A stretch of DNA of 64,000 nucleotides, from positions 17,567,106-17,631,105 of the forward strand of contig NC_046636.1 of the NCBI RefSeq assembly GCF_900324485.2, written 5' to 3'. A program made the translations under genes and the position numbers. This document shows, piece after piece, positions 1 through 23,467 of this stretch (position 1 is its first letter; each line of letters begins with the position of its first letter). The stretch is from Mastacembelus armatus (Eukaryota > Chordata > Actinopteri > Synbranchiformes > Mastacembelidae). A model generated the notes under the pieces. That model saw only the letters and a program-made list of their open reading frames with translations, was not told the DNA's origin and searched no databases.

Positions 1-921
1 GAGGTGTGAATTTCTGTAAAAATGCTGAAAAATAAAGTCATACTTCAGAGTCACCGATTAAAGAAATTATTTCTGCTGCCTCTCAGTTTCTGCTATGTGT
101 TAATTGAAGTGTGCTGGACTAGTCTAATATTGACCAAACCAATTTTTAATGCAAAAATCCTCCAGAAAAGAGGTCAGCTTTACAAAAGCAAGCTGTAACT
201 AAACCTCAAAGACGACTGGACAGTTCCTCACTAAAACTGATGGATAAGAGCAGAGGCTCAGCTGCTAATAACAGTGTTCGGTTCTTCCTGATTCCTCCTG
301 TCCAAATGTTTCCTTGAGCTATTGTCAACCCTGAGTCTCAAATTGCTCCTAATGGTTAGGCCAGTGCTTTGCACAGCAGCTCCATGTGTGCATACTGTAA
401 GTGTTACTATATATGGATGATTGAGATGGAAATTGTAAAATTCTTTAGTTAACACACTATGAATAAAATGTATATACATTCCGATACCCCAATTTCCAAA
501 AACATTGGATAATGTATGGATGGATAGTCGATACTGGATATTCCTAATATTCCTAATCGTGTATATTCCTATTAGGAATCTGCTCTCTGCTGGAGAGTAC
601 AGGAATTATGGTCCAAGGACTGAACACTCTTCCTGTGGTCTGATGATGTATTTGTTTGAAGGTTTTTTTCAATAGTCAACAAAAGTGTGTTGTGAACAAG
701 CTGCTATAAAACTGTATAACTGATGAAGCTTATCCTTGAGAAAAATATTTGTGCAACAGCTTGTTGCACAGCTTGTGATAACTAAAATGTAGGAATTATT
801 ACAATTACCAGGGCCATTCATGTCCTTGGAGGCCACATTTTATATTGTTACAGGACCTTATATTCTATATTGTTACAGGGCCAATTATAATATTATCTAA
901 CATAGATGTTTCTACTTCCAG

Positions 922-11141
<10,220 letters not shown>

Positions 11142-14100
11142 CCTTCTCCTGGAGTTGGGACAGGGGACAGTCTGTGTTGGACAGCATGTCCTGATCAGAA
11201 TCTCAGAGCAATGGACACCTGTACAGGTAGGAGGACAGCACGGCCAAGATCATCTTCTTCTCTCAGTGTATTATTGGTCAAAATGTTTTGGTGACAACAT
11301 GCTGTCCTGAAAACTTCAGGGAAAGGCATTTAAATCCAAAACTGTTTATTTTTTGTCATTGTAGCAGTGAAGTGGTTTCTATGAGACTGACTAAGACTCA
11401 TGGTGGCAATGAAATTTATGTGAGCAAAAGGACATTAGTATGATTATTATTCATTATTTCATTGAACTCTTGTTCTGGATTTTGAAGGTGAGCTCATATT
11501 CCAACACACTGAATATTTACGTGTAATGATTAACCGATTTGTTTTTGTGATCAAATTTTATATGAATTATTATTTTTTTTGTGTATGTGCAACAATACTA
11601 AGACATGTTTTTTTTTACATTACTACAAGCAGACAGTTTTTTGTGTGATATAAGAGACAAGGCAGCATTTCAAGTGTGTGGTCTGAATAATCAGGAGGTA
11701 AAGTGGACTGCCCTAATTTGTTCATTTTGCCTTAACAAAGCTGGTGGTGCTAGGCCTGGAAGGAGAAACTGAGGAAGATGATCAGAAATGTCCCTGTGAT
11801 CATGTTATGAGTTTAATACATGGGTGAACTAAAGATTTGAATAGTTTAGATTATCTGACCAGCCTCAGGAGCAGCTTTAAAGCCACAATTTATTTTTCTT
11901 GTTTTCGCTATATTTACATTTTTTATTTACAACACACAAACTTGGGGCTTTTCTGCTGTATTAGTTCATAGAATTTTGCACTAAAGCCTCTCAGTTAGAC
12001 TTGGATACTTTCAGGTCTGTCTTAACACAAAATTCATATGCCGGTGTATTTATGTGGAAAAAGATATTGGTTAATGTAATACTTCCTCCTATCCAGTCTG
12101 GCCATGCAGTGATTGCTCTGAAGTAAGAAATGAGGGACACAATATACATTTTTATCCATTATACACATATACACTACCTCCTATTTAATGGACACTATAT
12201 TTATAACATGCAAATATTCTGCCATGGACAGATGCTTTGTACACTGCAAATATTCTGATACTCAAATATAATGATGGGCAGTAATCTTGGTAAGCTATAG
12301 CAAATAAACAGCGATATCAGACATAGTCTTCATTATGAGGCTTCAGCAGTCTGAGTTGAAAAAAAATGTTTCTAAAAACTGAGTAGCCTTGAAACTTAAA
12401 TCTGTCTCATTGGTGTCTTCCTGTGCTTTAATTTCAAAAGCTATTTTATGTAGACTGTTGCACGGACTGAAGCATCATGAATAGAGAACATACAATCATT
12501 AAAAAAAAACTTATGTGCATTTTAAAATAATTTGAAAAAAAGTCTAAAATAGTCTTGAATAGTCTAGTTAATAAAGAAGAATCATTTACCCAAACAAACA
12601 ATCAATTCAATGGGGTCAGTGATTGATTGTTTACATTTACAGCTCAGTCATGCGTTTTTCTCTGGCGACTAATTGGGTGACTGAATGTCCTACAGCTGCA
12701 GCTTCTGTCTGTAGACCAACATATTAGATAAGGAAAAACTAGCCAAAGCGCATCTGATAATCAAAAATGGAAGAAACAGGAAGAACAGGTTCAGGATAAA
12801 TTATTGTGTTGTTGCATTTGTGTTGTATTAAGACAGACTTAAAACAATCCAAAAGTTTCTTTAAAACTCACTTCACTTTAATCATCACATAAATGCTCCA
12901 ATTTACTCTGTCATCTGGAGTATTTCATGTTTCATTAATTATTTTGTCAGCTCCGTGCAGTGACTTGTGAGTGCTTCTCACCGGAGAGACAGCTTCTATA
13001 GTTTGTATTTTAATGGCTGCCAGCATTTTCTCAAGGGAAGATGACATAACATCTGACATGCTTCTCTCCTCATGGCATCTGGGTTATATTATACCAGCAG
13101 CTGTATATTGCAGACAAATAAGAAAATAAGAAATAAGCAGTGACATGGCTCTGTGTGGGAGCTAAAATAATGATCTGGTTCTAGTGGATGTTAGGAAACG
13201 CACACTCTTCTTCAGCCTTTTCACATAATTTATTGCTGTGTTCAATGACTGTATATGTGACAGTATAATACTGCTGTATGTGAAGGTGACACTGTATTCA
13301 TAGTGATATAGTGAATGTAACAGAATGAGTATTTTCATTGTCATATAAAAATAGTTGATTTTTTTAGCTATGGATTGAAGTAACAGCAGCAGAAGCATGG
13401 ACTGAAGCTTCACATATGCTGAAATTGCATTTATGTTTGAAATATTTCATGAACAAGCACATGGTAAAAGAGTAGTATAAAAACAATGATCTTCCCATTC
13501 ATCCACATTGTGGGTAAATCAGTGCTAACTGAGATTATTCTTTTCTGAAACTGTATTCTTAATTTACTTAGTCCAGTGAAAGTGATCATTTTGATTTTTT
13601 GACAGTTAACAATTTAAATAGTACACCAGGTAAAACCACTGAACATTTACTGGCTAGAGATACAATCCTTAAAAGTCCGTTCCTGGTTGATTTTATAACA
13701 GCTCCAGTTACTGGTGGCAACAGGAAGTCAGTTTTTTACAATACAAGTCAAATGTCACATGATTTGTCAAAGGGTGTACCAAAAATGCGATTAACTGCTC
13801 TCTTTGGAAGAAGAATGACTAACATAGGTTTGAAAATGTTGCTGGCCAAATTATTTATACTACTATAGTATTTTAATTAAAGCAAAAAGAAAACCCATGC
13901 ATTATGCCCAGTATGTTTTGCATGAATTCCTGTGAATGTAAACATCTTGGAAAGGTAGAATGCCCCAGCAGTAATAATAAATTCTATGTATTACCAAAAC
14001 TAATATTTACGGTATTGTTAAAAATACGGGCCATAGGATTAAGTGGATGGTTAACAATAAAAGCCCTTTAATAAATGTGGGCTTATGCATTAATTAACCT

Positions 14101-15229
14101 TTCTTCCTCAGCATGTCTGGACAGACACTGATGTCACACTAACATACACTTGTTACAAGGGATGTAAGGACCCTTTGGACCACCAGGGGTAGTTGGAACA
14201 AAAGAGACACTGAACGTTTTAACTGCTTCCTGTGTGTCCAGAAAGCCTGAGTAAGTATAGTTATGCATGGTTAGTGTATTATTTTAATTCAAGGACTTTT
14301 ACTATTACCATCTATTTGAGTGTCTAGAATTTGATTTTTTTATGCTACATCCTATGGATGAGGGTGGATCTCTGTTTATCATATCTTTTCCCCTCAAAGA
14401 GCAGTAGTGGCAGTGAGGGTAACAGGAAATGCTCCTGTTTTAAAGTATTTTTCTCACATCAGACATTTTAAGGATTGTAACTTTAAAGCTTCTCAAATGT
14501 TAGATTGTGCTTTTTAATTGATTTCATTACTTTTCCTACTGTGTATTATAAATTCAGTGCTGGAGACTTTTGTTGATATAACAAAATCACTTTAGTCTTA
14601 TGACATTTTTTATATTTGGACATTTTATAAACAAAGATATTAAATGATTACTTAAAAAGTAAGCAAAGGACCAATTGGGAAAAAATTTAAATGAAGTCCT
14701 ATTTAAGAGTTCAACAGTTACTGTGGCTTTGCTGGATTCAGTGGGAGTCAGACTGCTTGTCATGCTACCTTTGGTGTTAAACACAATAATAGTTTCACAG
14801 TACTTCTAGTAAAAAACACTTTTTTAAGCCAGGAAGCCAAGGCAGCAATCAACAAAGTGACAGAAAGCGGACATGAAGATGCATGCAGTATGAACGTGTC
14901 CTTTTTTCATAGCATTTACATTTTTGTTATTGACTGATTCAAACATTTACATGGGAAAAATTACTCTGACTTTTGGTGAATGCATTTTTTGGGAAGTAAC
15001 ACAATGCAAATGATAGATGTTGCATATCACCAGTCTAAAACAAATATTAAAGCTCAAATATGCAATACTAACCAGCCCATAAAATGGAAAATAAAGTAAT
15101 TTTGTCTGGCATCCTGCACCAGAAATATGTGCCACTTAGCGTAATAGAATAATGAAGCTGGGAAATGACATTCACAGATTCACTCAAATTTCGAAGCCCT
15201 TTCTGTCTTTGATGCCGTCCAGTGTCAGT
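11142..15229. other. slc1a7 3' UTR and intergenic DNA up to the podn stop codon
   Basis: The 4.1 kb between two convergent genes, slc1a7 (+) and podn (-). The left part should contain the slc1a7 3' UTR; AATAAA hexamers occur near 12303 and 12569 but I cannot choose between them. The right part should hold the podn 3' UTR. AT-rich, with no coding exon, RNA gene or clear transposon that I can support. Confidence 0.6.
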
Positions 15230-18200
15230 TTAATGTAGTGTGTCTTCCGTTTCCAGCTCTTCCTCCATCATCTTATCTTCCCCCTTCAGATCGATTTTAA
15301 TGGAGAAGTCGGTGTCCACCACTTGTAAATTAGGCAGGTGTGCAAAAGCGCTCTCATCCACAGAGTTCACTGACAGGCGGTTAAACCTGCGAAAGAAAAA
15401 AAGAACGGCAGATATCCATTTATTTGATCGCTGGGTTTTGAGGAACTAAAAGCAAACAGCCTAGCGTGCAGAGGAGGTAGTTGACAGACAGCACATTACA
15501 TTTAGAAATCACATCTGTGAAGGAACATCTGAAAACTTCTCTCCCACTCAGGGATCAGCATAGAGTACTCCACTTCCCCCACTGATGCAAGCATTCCAGC
15601 AGCACTAAATTGGCTCAGGCCAAAGGTTCCCAGGTGCAGGGGGATTTTGGTGAAAAACAAAAAAGGATTGTGGCAGCAGGTAATAGAAACAACATGAAGA
15701 GCACAAGAGCCTGGAAGTGGTCAAGGCCTCTAAACACAAGCCATAATGCAGATAGCTTGAGGTCAGACTGAAAACCAAATAGAACAAAAGCCTTCAAAGC
15801 ACATGCCCAAAACCTTTCATTCTGTATTCTGTCCGCTGCTTTCAGCTTCCTGCACTATGTGGAATAAACCCATGTATAATACTTGCTGAATGCACATAAG
15901 TTAGTGGAGATGCAGGGAATAGAAACCATACTGCAGTACAAATTTTGTTGTATTACACTTTGACACAAGCTTGATTTTATGAGGTAAACCTCCATTCATG
16001 CAACACTAAAACTTTCTTCTCATTATTATTATTTAAAATAAGAAAAGCTTTGACAGTGACATAAACACTGGTGTGAAAAGATAAAAGTAGGGTATGAAAG
16101 CTAACATAACATAAAAGACTAGAATAGTTGTCTTATCTGGTTTGCACTTGTTTGCAGTGTTATAAACCAGCAAAAGGTTGGTGTTACATTTTGGAAACTA
16201 TGCTCATTTGCTTTCTTGGCAAAAGTTACATGAAAAAAACAGAAAATTGATGCCAGTGTTATGCCTGTATTTAAAAAATATATATATAAGCCACCAGCAG
16301 CAGCAGGTGAGCTGAGTGAGTGAGGATGCCACTGCTTCTGGCGAAGAAACAGTCTGGCACATAACCCCAATCAAACCAGGATGTTGTTTTTTTACACTTC
16401 ATTTTTTTGTATAGATAGAGCTTCATTAGCTGTTTCCCAATTCTTTGTGTTAAGCTAAGCTAAAATAACTGGATGCTGTATCTAGCTTCAGACACCACAC
16501 ACACATATAAACTTTATTTCCTGAAATGTCAAACAATTACTTTAAGCTCTTTGAACTTTAATTTTTAAGCACTTTTACCACTTCACATATTCAGTCAAGG
16601 TTTTATGTGCTGTGAATGTGACTTTTCCTCAGATACTTTCACAAGACCAAAATTCAAACCTCTTCACTGTCCAAAATTTCAGCCTGTGCTGAAAACTGGG
16701 GAAGAACACGGTTGGAAGTGTTCCTGCAGCAACATCAACAGCAACAGTTTCCTGCACAGGCTGAACTTGCATAATCATCTCCTGAGTAGAGATGAGTCCA
16801 AATGGAAAACCACCAGACTCCTCAAACTCCCAGTGAATGGTGTCAGGGTAAAACATATACCTTTGTGCATGTGTGGTGAAGCTACTTTGATGTAAAGCAG
16901 CTTGTGCAAACATCACTGAGAATGAATGGAGTGTTAACAAGTCTTAACATGTTTCTCATTTGGAAAGAATTTCATGGACATACAGTTACCACTAATGTGA
17001 CCAAATCTAATATTTAACTCAGAGTTGAAAAGAAATGGTTTGTTTTTTTCTTACCGAAGGAAGATGCTTTTGATGTTTGGGGTGCTGTCAAATGCTGAAG
17101 CAGGAACACTGGAGATGCGGTTGCTTTGCAGATAGAGGTACTCCAGTGACTCAGGTAGGTCAGAGGGGATGTGTGTCAACTGGTTGCCAGACAGGTCTAG
17201 GGTCTAAATTAGGACATGCATAAAAAATACAAAAAATAACAACAAATTTTCACAGATCTGTTTGATGAATTTTTCTGAAATGACAAGAATTTAATTTTTT
17301 TTTTTTTTTTAAAATATGCTTTGGACTATATGTGCTGTACTCCTAAAACACCTTCTCCACTACAGGGCCCAAATGCATCACAGAGTTCTGTTTTGCTTCC
17401 ATTGTTCTCCACTTCCCTCTCTTCCAGTTCCTGGAGCTACATCTTGGTGCTACTCAGGAGGAAGTATTTAACACACTTGTTGGGCTGTCTCTAAACATAT
17501 TGCTTAAATAATATTACAAACTAATTTGACTGGTGCCATTCAAACTGCAGGTGGTGACTAACTGACACAGTTTACTCATGGCACTTATAAATATGAATAT
17601 TAATTATATTAATAAATATCAATATTAAGTAACTGGACTGACACTTATTGTACATGTTAAGCTGTTACCCATATGCCAAAGATCAGTTAGTTTGTAAAAA
17701 CAGTACAAAATTTTCATAAAGATCAGAAGAGCCATGTTACAGGTTGTATGTTACAGGGCACAAAATGTCTTGAATCAAAACCTGTTCTATGTCTCTCCCA
17801 AACACTCACCGTGAGTGCACTAAGTTCCATCCAGGCTCCCTGGTACACTGAGTTCAGTTTCAGCTCGTTGTCACTTAGAATGAGCTTTCTTAGCTTCACC
17901 ATGCCCATGAGTGCACCTTCTGGTATCGAGTTAAGTTGGTTGTTCTTGAGTTCGAGCACGTGCAGGCTGCGAGGAAGACCCAGGGGCATGGAGTGCAAGC
18001 TGTTCCCTGACAGGTCCAGGATTTCCAGCATACGCAGCTTTCTGAAGGCCTCACGGTGTACTTTCAGGCTAGTCAGCTTGTTGTAGCTGAGATTGAGTTC
18101 CGTCAAGGTGTACAGCAGGGCCAGGTCATTGCGGCCAATTTCAGAAATGGAGTTGTGGAGCAGCATTAGGGTCTTGGCCCGCCGTGGCAAGCCCCTGGGA

Positions 18201-21200
18201 ACCCGCTCCAGCAAATTGTTGTACATGTGTAGAGTATGGAGCTTCTTCAGACCCTGGTGAAAATGCACATTTAAGATTCAAGAAGTGATCCATTAATTTG
18301 CAGAATGTCAAATGTAAAGCCACTGACAATATCATCTCTTTCAGTATGTTTTTACAATTGAAAATAGTGAATAAAATGTCCATGTTTTTACAGGTCTACT
18401 TTAAAAAGATCTTTAAAAACTGTAAAAGATGAAAAAGAATATGAAATAGGAAATGTACATGGAAGGCAGCTGGGTGGATGGAACGTGAGCGGAGTTTGTT
18501 ATTGTGGAGGAGCAGGTACTCAAGCTTTCGGACAGAGGTAAGAGCATCTCCTGGGATGCTGCGGATGGAGTTCTTTTCCAGGTGTAGCAGCACTAAATTG
18601 CGAGGCAGACCCTTGGGGACAATGCTCAGGTTGTTATTTGACAAGTCCAGGCACTCCAGGCTGCTCAGGTGGCTACCAGAAGAGAAGGAGAGGAAGTCAT
18701 CAAATCAGTTCTGTGATCTTGTACTCTGTTGTTTTCTCTCTGCTGCTGCAACACAAGATTTCATATGGTATGTTTGTCAAGTGGATACTCTTGTGCTTGA
18801 GAAAATATAACTGTACAAACAAGGCATTACAGGCTTTACACTTGGCAATAACATCAAGAGGCAGGAACCTGTTGACCAGTAGGGGTTTGTGATAGAGGAT
18901 TTTGTCCACCTGAAAGTATGGTTGTCCATCCCTTCATTACTTAGGATATTGTTCTGGAGATACAGCTCTCTGAGGTTTGGCAACTTGTCAAAGGCCCCCA
19001 GTGGGATCTTTTCCAACTTGTTGCTCTGTAACAACAATAACAATGCTTATATTATCATCCAAAACAGATATGTCATAGATGTAACATCTAAATACAGAAA
19101 ATCAGGAAGATTCTCTAGCAGCTTCTAAATGCCTGAGGTGCCGCACCTTCAGATGAAGACGGTAGAGGGTGGAGGGCAAGTTCTTGGGTACAACCCGCAA
19201 GAAATTGCTGGACAAGGTAAGGATCTCCAGGTTGTCGGATGCATTGAACATGTCATCAGGAAGCCCTGCATCAGTCAGTTTGTTGTTATGAAGATACACA
19301 GACCTGGAAACCATGATCAAGGGATAATGTCATGTCATACTGGATGTAATTCTATTAATACGGCGTAAATTTACACAAACACACATATTTGTACCTCAGT
19401 TTTGGTTTATAGCCAAATGTATATGGGTAGATCCTTGTAAGATGATTAGCAGCAAAATCAGCACTAACCAAAGATGATGGTAAGACCTTTGGTGCTGATG
19501 TAAGCTGTAAGCACAAGAAATAAAACATGACAGGATATGATGACACATATTTGATTCCACTGATGATGGGTGGGTTTTTTGTAAGTAATTAAAATACCAT
19601 GATAAAGGATATCTTTGTTTTGGATATATGGTTTGATTCCTTTCTTTTACCAACTGTAAACCTTACTTTCCTTTAAATCCATGACCACATTTTTTCCTAA
19701 TTTGAAACTCTTTTTTAGTGGGTCTCCAGAGATGGCAATGTCACTCATTGATCACTCATTTGTTTATCATCAAAATTTTCAACAAGGATGTGGTGGATCA
19801 GAAAATGCTCATCCTGTATGTTAGTTGTGATGGATGTATGAGTTGTTTTGGAAGGCTACGACAAAGTACTTTGTGATTTAGTTATTAGGTCTGGTTGGAT
19901 TTTTCAAAAAAAATTCACATATTAGTTTTGATGCCACCTGTTTTTCCTATGCAAGGAAGCATTTGCATTTTCATTTGCAACAGAATAGAGATGTTGTGTG
20001 GCAAGTTGTGCGCCATTTGTAAAACCAATGTTCTACATTAGTCATACTAGTAGTAGCACTACACTGTAGAAATTTGGAGAGAATATAGAAGTTTGAGAAG
20101 CAGTGGTGATATTAAATGTTCACTTAGAGCTCTCCTTTATAACATGGTTTATGGATTAAAACAGCATGGGTGTTTTTAAGGCTTAGTGAGCAAAAATCCC
20201 CTATTCTTTCTGCATCCCATATTGCCTATTTATCCTAGTGAAGGCACAAACAAATCTGTCCATCCTTTCGCTCTTGCTCAGTTCAAAAGGGTCGGTAACA
20301 TTTTAGCTCTGATAAGCTGGCACAGCCATACTGGAAGTGATTATAAGCATAAGCTCGCACACAGAGTATGAGAGAAGGTTGCCACCTCTCTCTACCAGTT
20401 GGCACTTTATCAATGTATCAGATGCACTGAAGAGAATAATATGAAAATAAAATAACACTAAGATGAGATACACAAGATAAGCATGTTGTTGAATTATGTA
20501 AGCACAGTTGAGTTTAGTAGTGAGAATAAACATGTCAGCGTGACTCACCTTGTTATTTGCCAAGTATAAATAAGCCAGCTGTTCAAGCATCTCAAAACCT
20601 TCATCTGCAAGGCCTGTAAAGAGAAAACATACATTCTTAATCAATGCTGCTACCACCACAAGCCAAAAATATACACAGTTCAAACACACTTCATGCATGA
20701 GAAACATGTAAAAATACATTTTCTGAAGCTCTGTGTAGGGGGATTTTTGTGGTGAGCTAGACAGAGTTACTGAAGTGTGATTTTCAGTAACTTCATATCC
20801 TCTTACTGGACACTATAAGCTGCATAATCGAATTCATTTTAATTCACTTTGTTGATACTGTTTTATTCAGCTCGATGATTCATACTGGCTTTGTTAGGCA
20901 CTGGCATCACCATTCAGAAGCACATTAGTAATCATTCACATATTTTTTCAGAATAATGTGACATTGATTTATACCTGACTGCTAAATCTGCTGCTGACCA
21001 TTTTTTTCAGTTCATTATATCATCATCTTACTGATCCTGGGTAAAAGCCTGCATATATTGAAAATTAGTTGCAATGGTTAAGCTTTCCAAAAACTTTCAG
21101 CTTCTACATTCTTTAAATTTTAGTGAAGAACAATTAACCAAAGAATTTGACTTTATTGTATCTTTGAGCCACATTTGAAAACAGGGTGAAAAGGAGGTTA

Positions 21201-22540
21201 CAGCTAATCAAGTGAGGCAAGTCTTTGATCCACAGCAAAATTAGGGGGACTAAAAATAAATAGAATAGAATTTTATATTTATGTAGGCCTGTTAGCGGCA
21301 TGATTACAACAAAATGGTAAATTCACAATAATTTTAGAAGCTGCAAATAGAACTTAGGCACTTGGTAAGCCTTAGCATTTCAAAACATTACTTTCTTCTA
21401 TTTAAAGCTAAATAATGAATAGCAGCCATAGTGCCAATTACATAATAAGGGCAAATGCTAACATATAGAGGAAAAGTAACACACATAAAGTGGAATTATA
21501 ACATCAGTCAATTGACTGTGTGAATGTCAGTTTCAAAGCAATTATTTACTAGAGATAGGAAACATTAACTAACACTAGAAAGCATAAGGTACTGGTCTTA
21601 CCAGATAGGGTAAGTCTGAGTGCACTAGACTGGGTAAGGGTGTCTTTTAGTGCTAAGAAATGAAATGTTTAATTTCTAAAAAAAAAAAAGAAAAAAAGGA
21701 AAAAAGAAAAGAGCAGCTGAATTAGGTAATATATGGCATGAGCAAAAAAATCTTTCTTCCCATTTTTTCTTTTTTCCTTTTGTATTTGTATTTATAGTTT
21801 GGATTTCTATTTTTTCTGTAAATACAAGTTAAATGTGATATTACACAAACAACATTCAAGTTGCGCAAGAACTACTTAAACTAGAATTGCTTCAACCTGA
21901 TCTAAGGCTTGGTACCAGGTGAACTCAGACACTCTACTGAGTGACAAAGAGCCCTGTTCGCCCCACACAAGACAACCTTATTGAAATGTCTGTAATCTGT
22001 TTCACCTGCTATACACTATGTTCCTGCAAGTTGTTTAGATTAGGTTACCATCTGTGGTGAGCCAATTGTTCTGAAGGTTGAGAGTCTCAAGCTGATGCAG
22101 ATGGGAAATGTGCTCCACTGTTATCTCCTCGATTTTGTTGTTCTGGTATCAGGAGACAAAACACAGACAGTGAATAGAGTGGTGGATGAAAGTTTTGCAC
22201 TGAAAACTCATTTTTGAGCTAAACACAATGTGTATTACTGTCTGTGTATGTGTGCAGTTGTGACCTGCAGGGAGAGCTGGCGGGTTTTGACAGACAACTC
22301 AGCCGGGAATTCAGTGAGGTCGACTCCAGCGCAGTCAACCTCCCCCTCTGCCATACAGCTGCAATCTGGTGGACATTGGATTGGCCCAGATTTCGTCACC
22401 ACTTTTGTAGTGTCAGTCTCTTTTATTAGCTCTTCCTCCTCCTCTTCCTCTGGTTCAAGAGGGGCCTGGCAATGCACCAAAACCCAGGCCAAGAGCAGTA
22501 CACTCAGGGCCTGCAGGATGGAATGCTTGGGAAAGGCCAT
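15230..22540 (-). CDS. podn: Podocan, secreted small leucine-rich-repeat proteoglycan core protein
   Basis: Extracellular-matrix leucine-rich-repeat protein that binds collagen and restrains smooth-muscle growth in mammals. Coding exons from 5': 22540-22265, 22142-22049, 20613-20549, 19504-19395, 19303-19147, 19025-18910, 18672-18459, 18253-17810, 17203-17055, 15386-15230, totalling 593 residues (human about 613). Signal peptide [20 protein letters not shown] is followed by an acidic patch, then the N-terminal cysteine cap [15 protein letters not shown], then many LRRs of form LxxLxLxxNxL ([35 protein letters not shown]). The tail is acidic ([10 protein letters not shown]). I chose the ATG at 22540 for its purine-context start and clean signal peptide; an in-frame ATG at 22573 would add 11 residues. 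The donor after 18459 (gtacat) is weak. Podocan rather than podocan-like 1 is supported by the slc1a7 and scp2 neighbours. Confidence 0.94.
21387..21540. repeat. Dispersed repeat, copy A (pair with 22940-23080)
   Basis: Shares ordered blocks with 22940-23080 in the same orientation: TATTTAAAGCTAAATAAT, then CCAATTACATAATAAG, GCAA(A/G)TGCTA, GTCAATTGA and AATGTCAGTTT. Spacing differs by small indels, as in two diverged copies of one element. It lies in the podn intron between 20613 and 22049. No family could be named. Confidence 0.7.
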
Positions 22541-22939
22541 ATCCACTGCTGAGCACTCTTGTTGCAAAAGCATACGGACAGTAAAGCTAAAAACATCAGC
22601 TCAAACAACATTTTGTCCCTAGGAGCCATGTCTTGTAAGAGGATCTGCAGAGTAATCATTTTCTCTGGGTTTCATATACTGTGCAAGCAGTTATGCACTA
22701 TATTGTTATAGAAAAAATATTGAAAGTAGGTAATAAATCTCAGCATGTCAGAAGACTTTACAGAGGAAATCATTTTACTGATCCCCTAATGTCATCATGC
22801 ACAACCTTATGAAGATGTGAAGTGTCATAAGTGCAGCTGGGTAATTACTATAAAAACCTGATTTCATTATTGTATTGGCAAATATCCTAATACAAGTACA
22901 CTAACTTCAAGGAAGACTAATTTGGAGCCACCCATTCAC

Positions 22940-23080
22940 ATTCACTAACTTTCTCCTATTTAAAGCTAAATAATAAACTTTTATTTATTATAGCAGACAC
23001 TGTACCAATTACATAATAAGTGCAAGTGCTAAAATATTGTAATGTCAGTCAATTGATTGAATCAATGTCAGTTTGTATAG
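22940..23080. repeat. Dispersed repeat, copy B (pair with 21387-21540)
   Basis: Second copy of the element described at 21387-21540, in the same orientation and about 1.55 kb away. Compared with copy A it has an AT-rich insertion (CTTTTATTTATTAT) and lacks a short central block. The two copies flank the first podn coding exon. Confidence 0.7.
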
Positions 23081-23410
23081 TTGCTATGCAACTAGCAGCC
23101 AGAAGAAGGTAGTGGTGAACTGCCAATCATAATTTAAAAAAACATACAAACCAAGTATGTGTGTATTTGCAAAAGAATTATGTGCATGCGATTTATATTA
23201 GGGAAGAGAAATAGGAAGCTCCCCGAGCAAATGAGCCTTTATGATTGGTCGCTGGAAACTCTGGCTTGCACATGTGCAGCTCATTTATGTTTCTGCCAGC
23301 AGCATAGCAGTTGACTAAACACGCTGCTCCCACTCAGTGACCAGCAAGTGAGACTGCACCTTCATGGGGAGTCCTGGCGACTCGCTTCTGGAGAAAGAAG
23401 TTAAAATCTG

Positions 23411-23467
23411 TCCAAAAAGTCTCTAGATTTATAACTAGTGTCACTAAAAGGCTCCAAAAAGTCTCTA
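23411..23467. repeat. Short direct repeat pair in an unclassified repeat-like segment
   Basis: TCCAAAAAGTCTCTA occurs at 23411-23425 and again at 23453-23467, 42 bases apart, within a segment (about 23220-23640) whose texture is unlike the flanking DNA. It may belong to a teleost non-autonomous element, but I cannot name it or define its ends. Confidence 0.4.

Noticed and set aside
1-921. Search for an upstream slc1a7 exon at the left edge
   Set aside because: No reading frame resembling the EAAT N-terminal membrane helices with splice borders was found; the stretch is treated as intron.
22230-22622. Plus-strand open frame of 130 codons over the first podn coding exon
   Set aside because: Antisense shadow of the podn signal-peptide exon, whose minus-strand reading has a signal peptide and the LRR cysteine cap.
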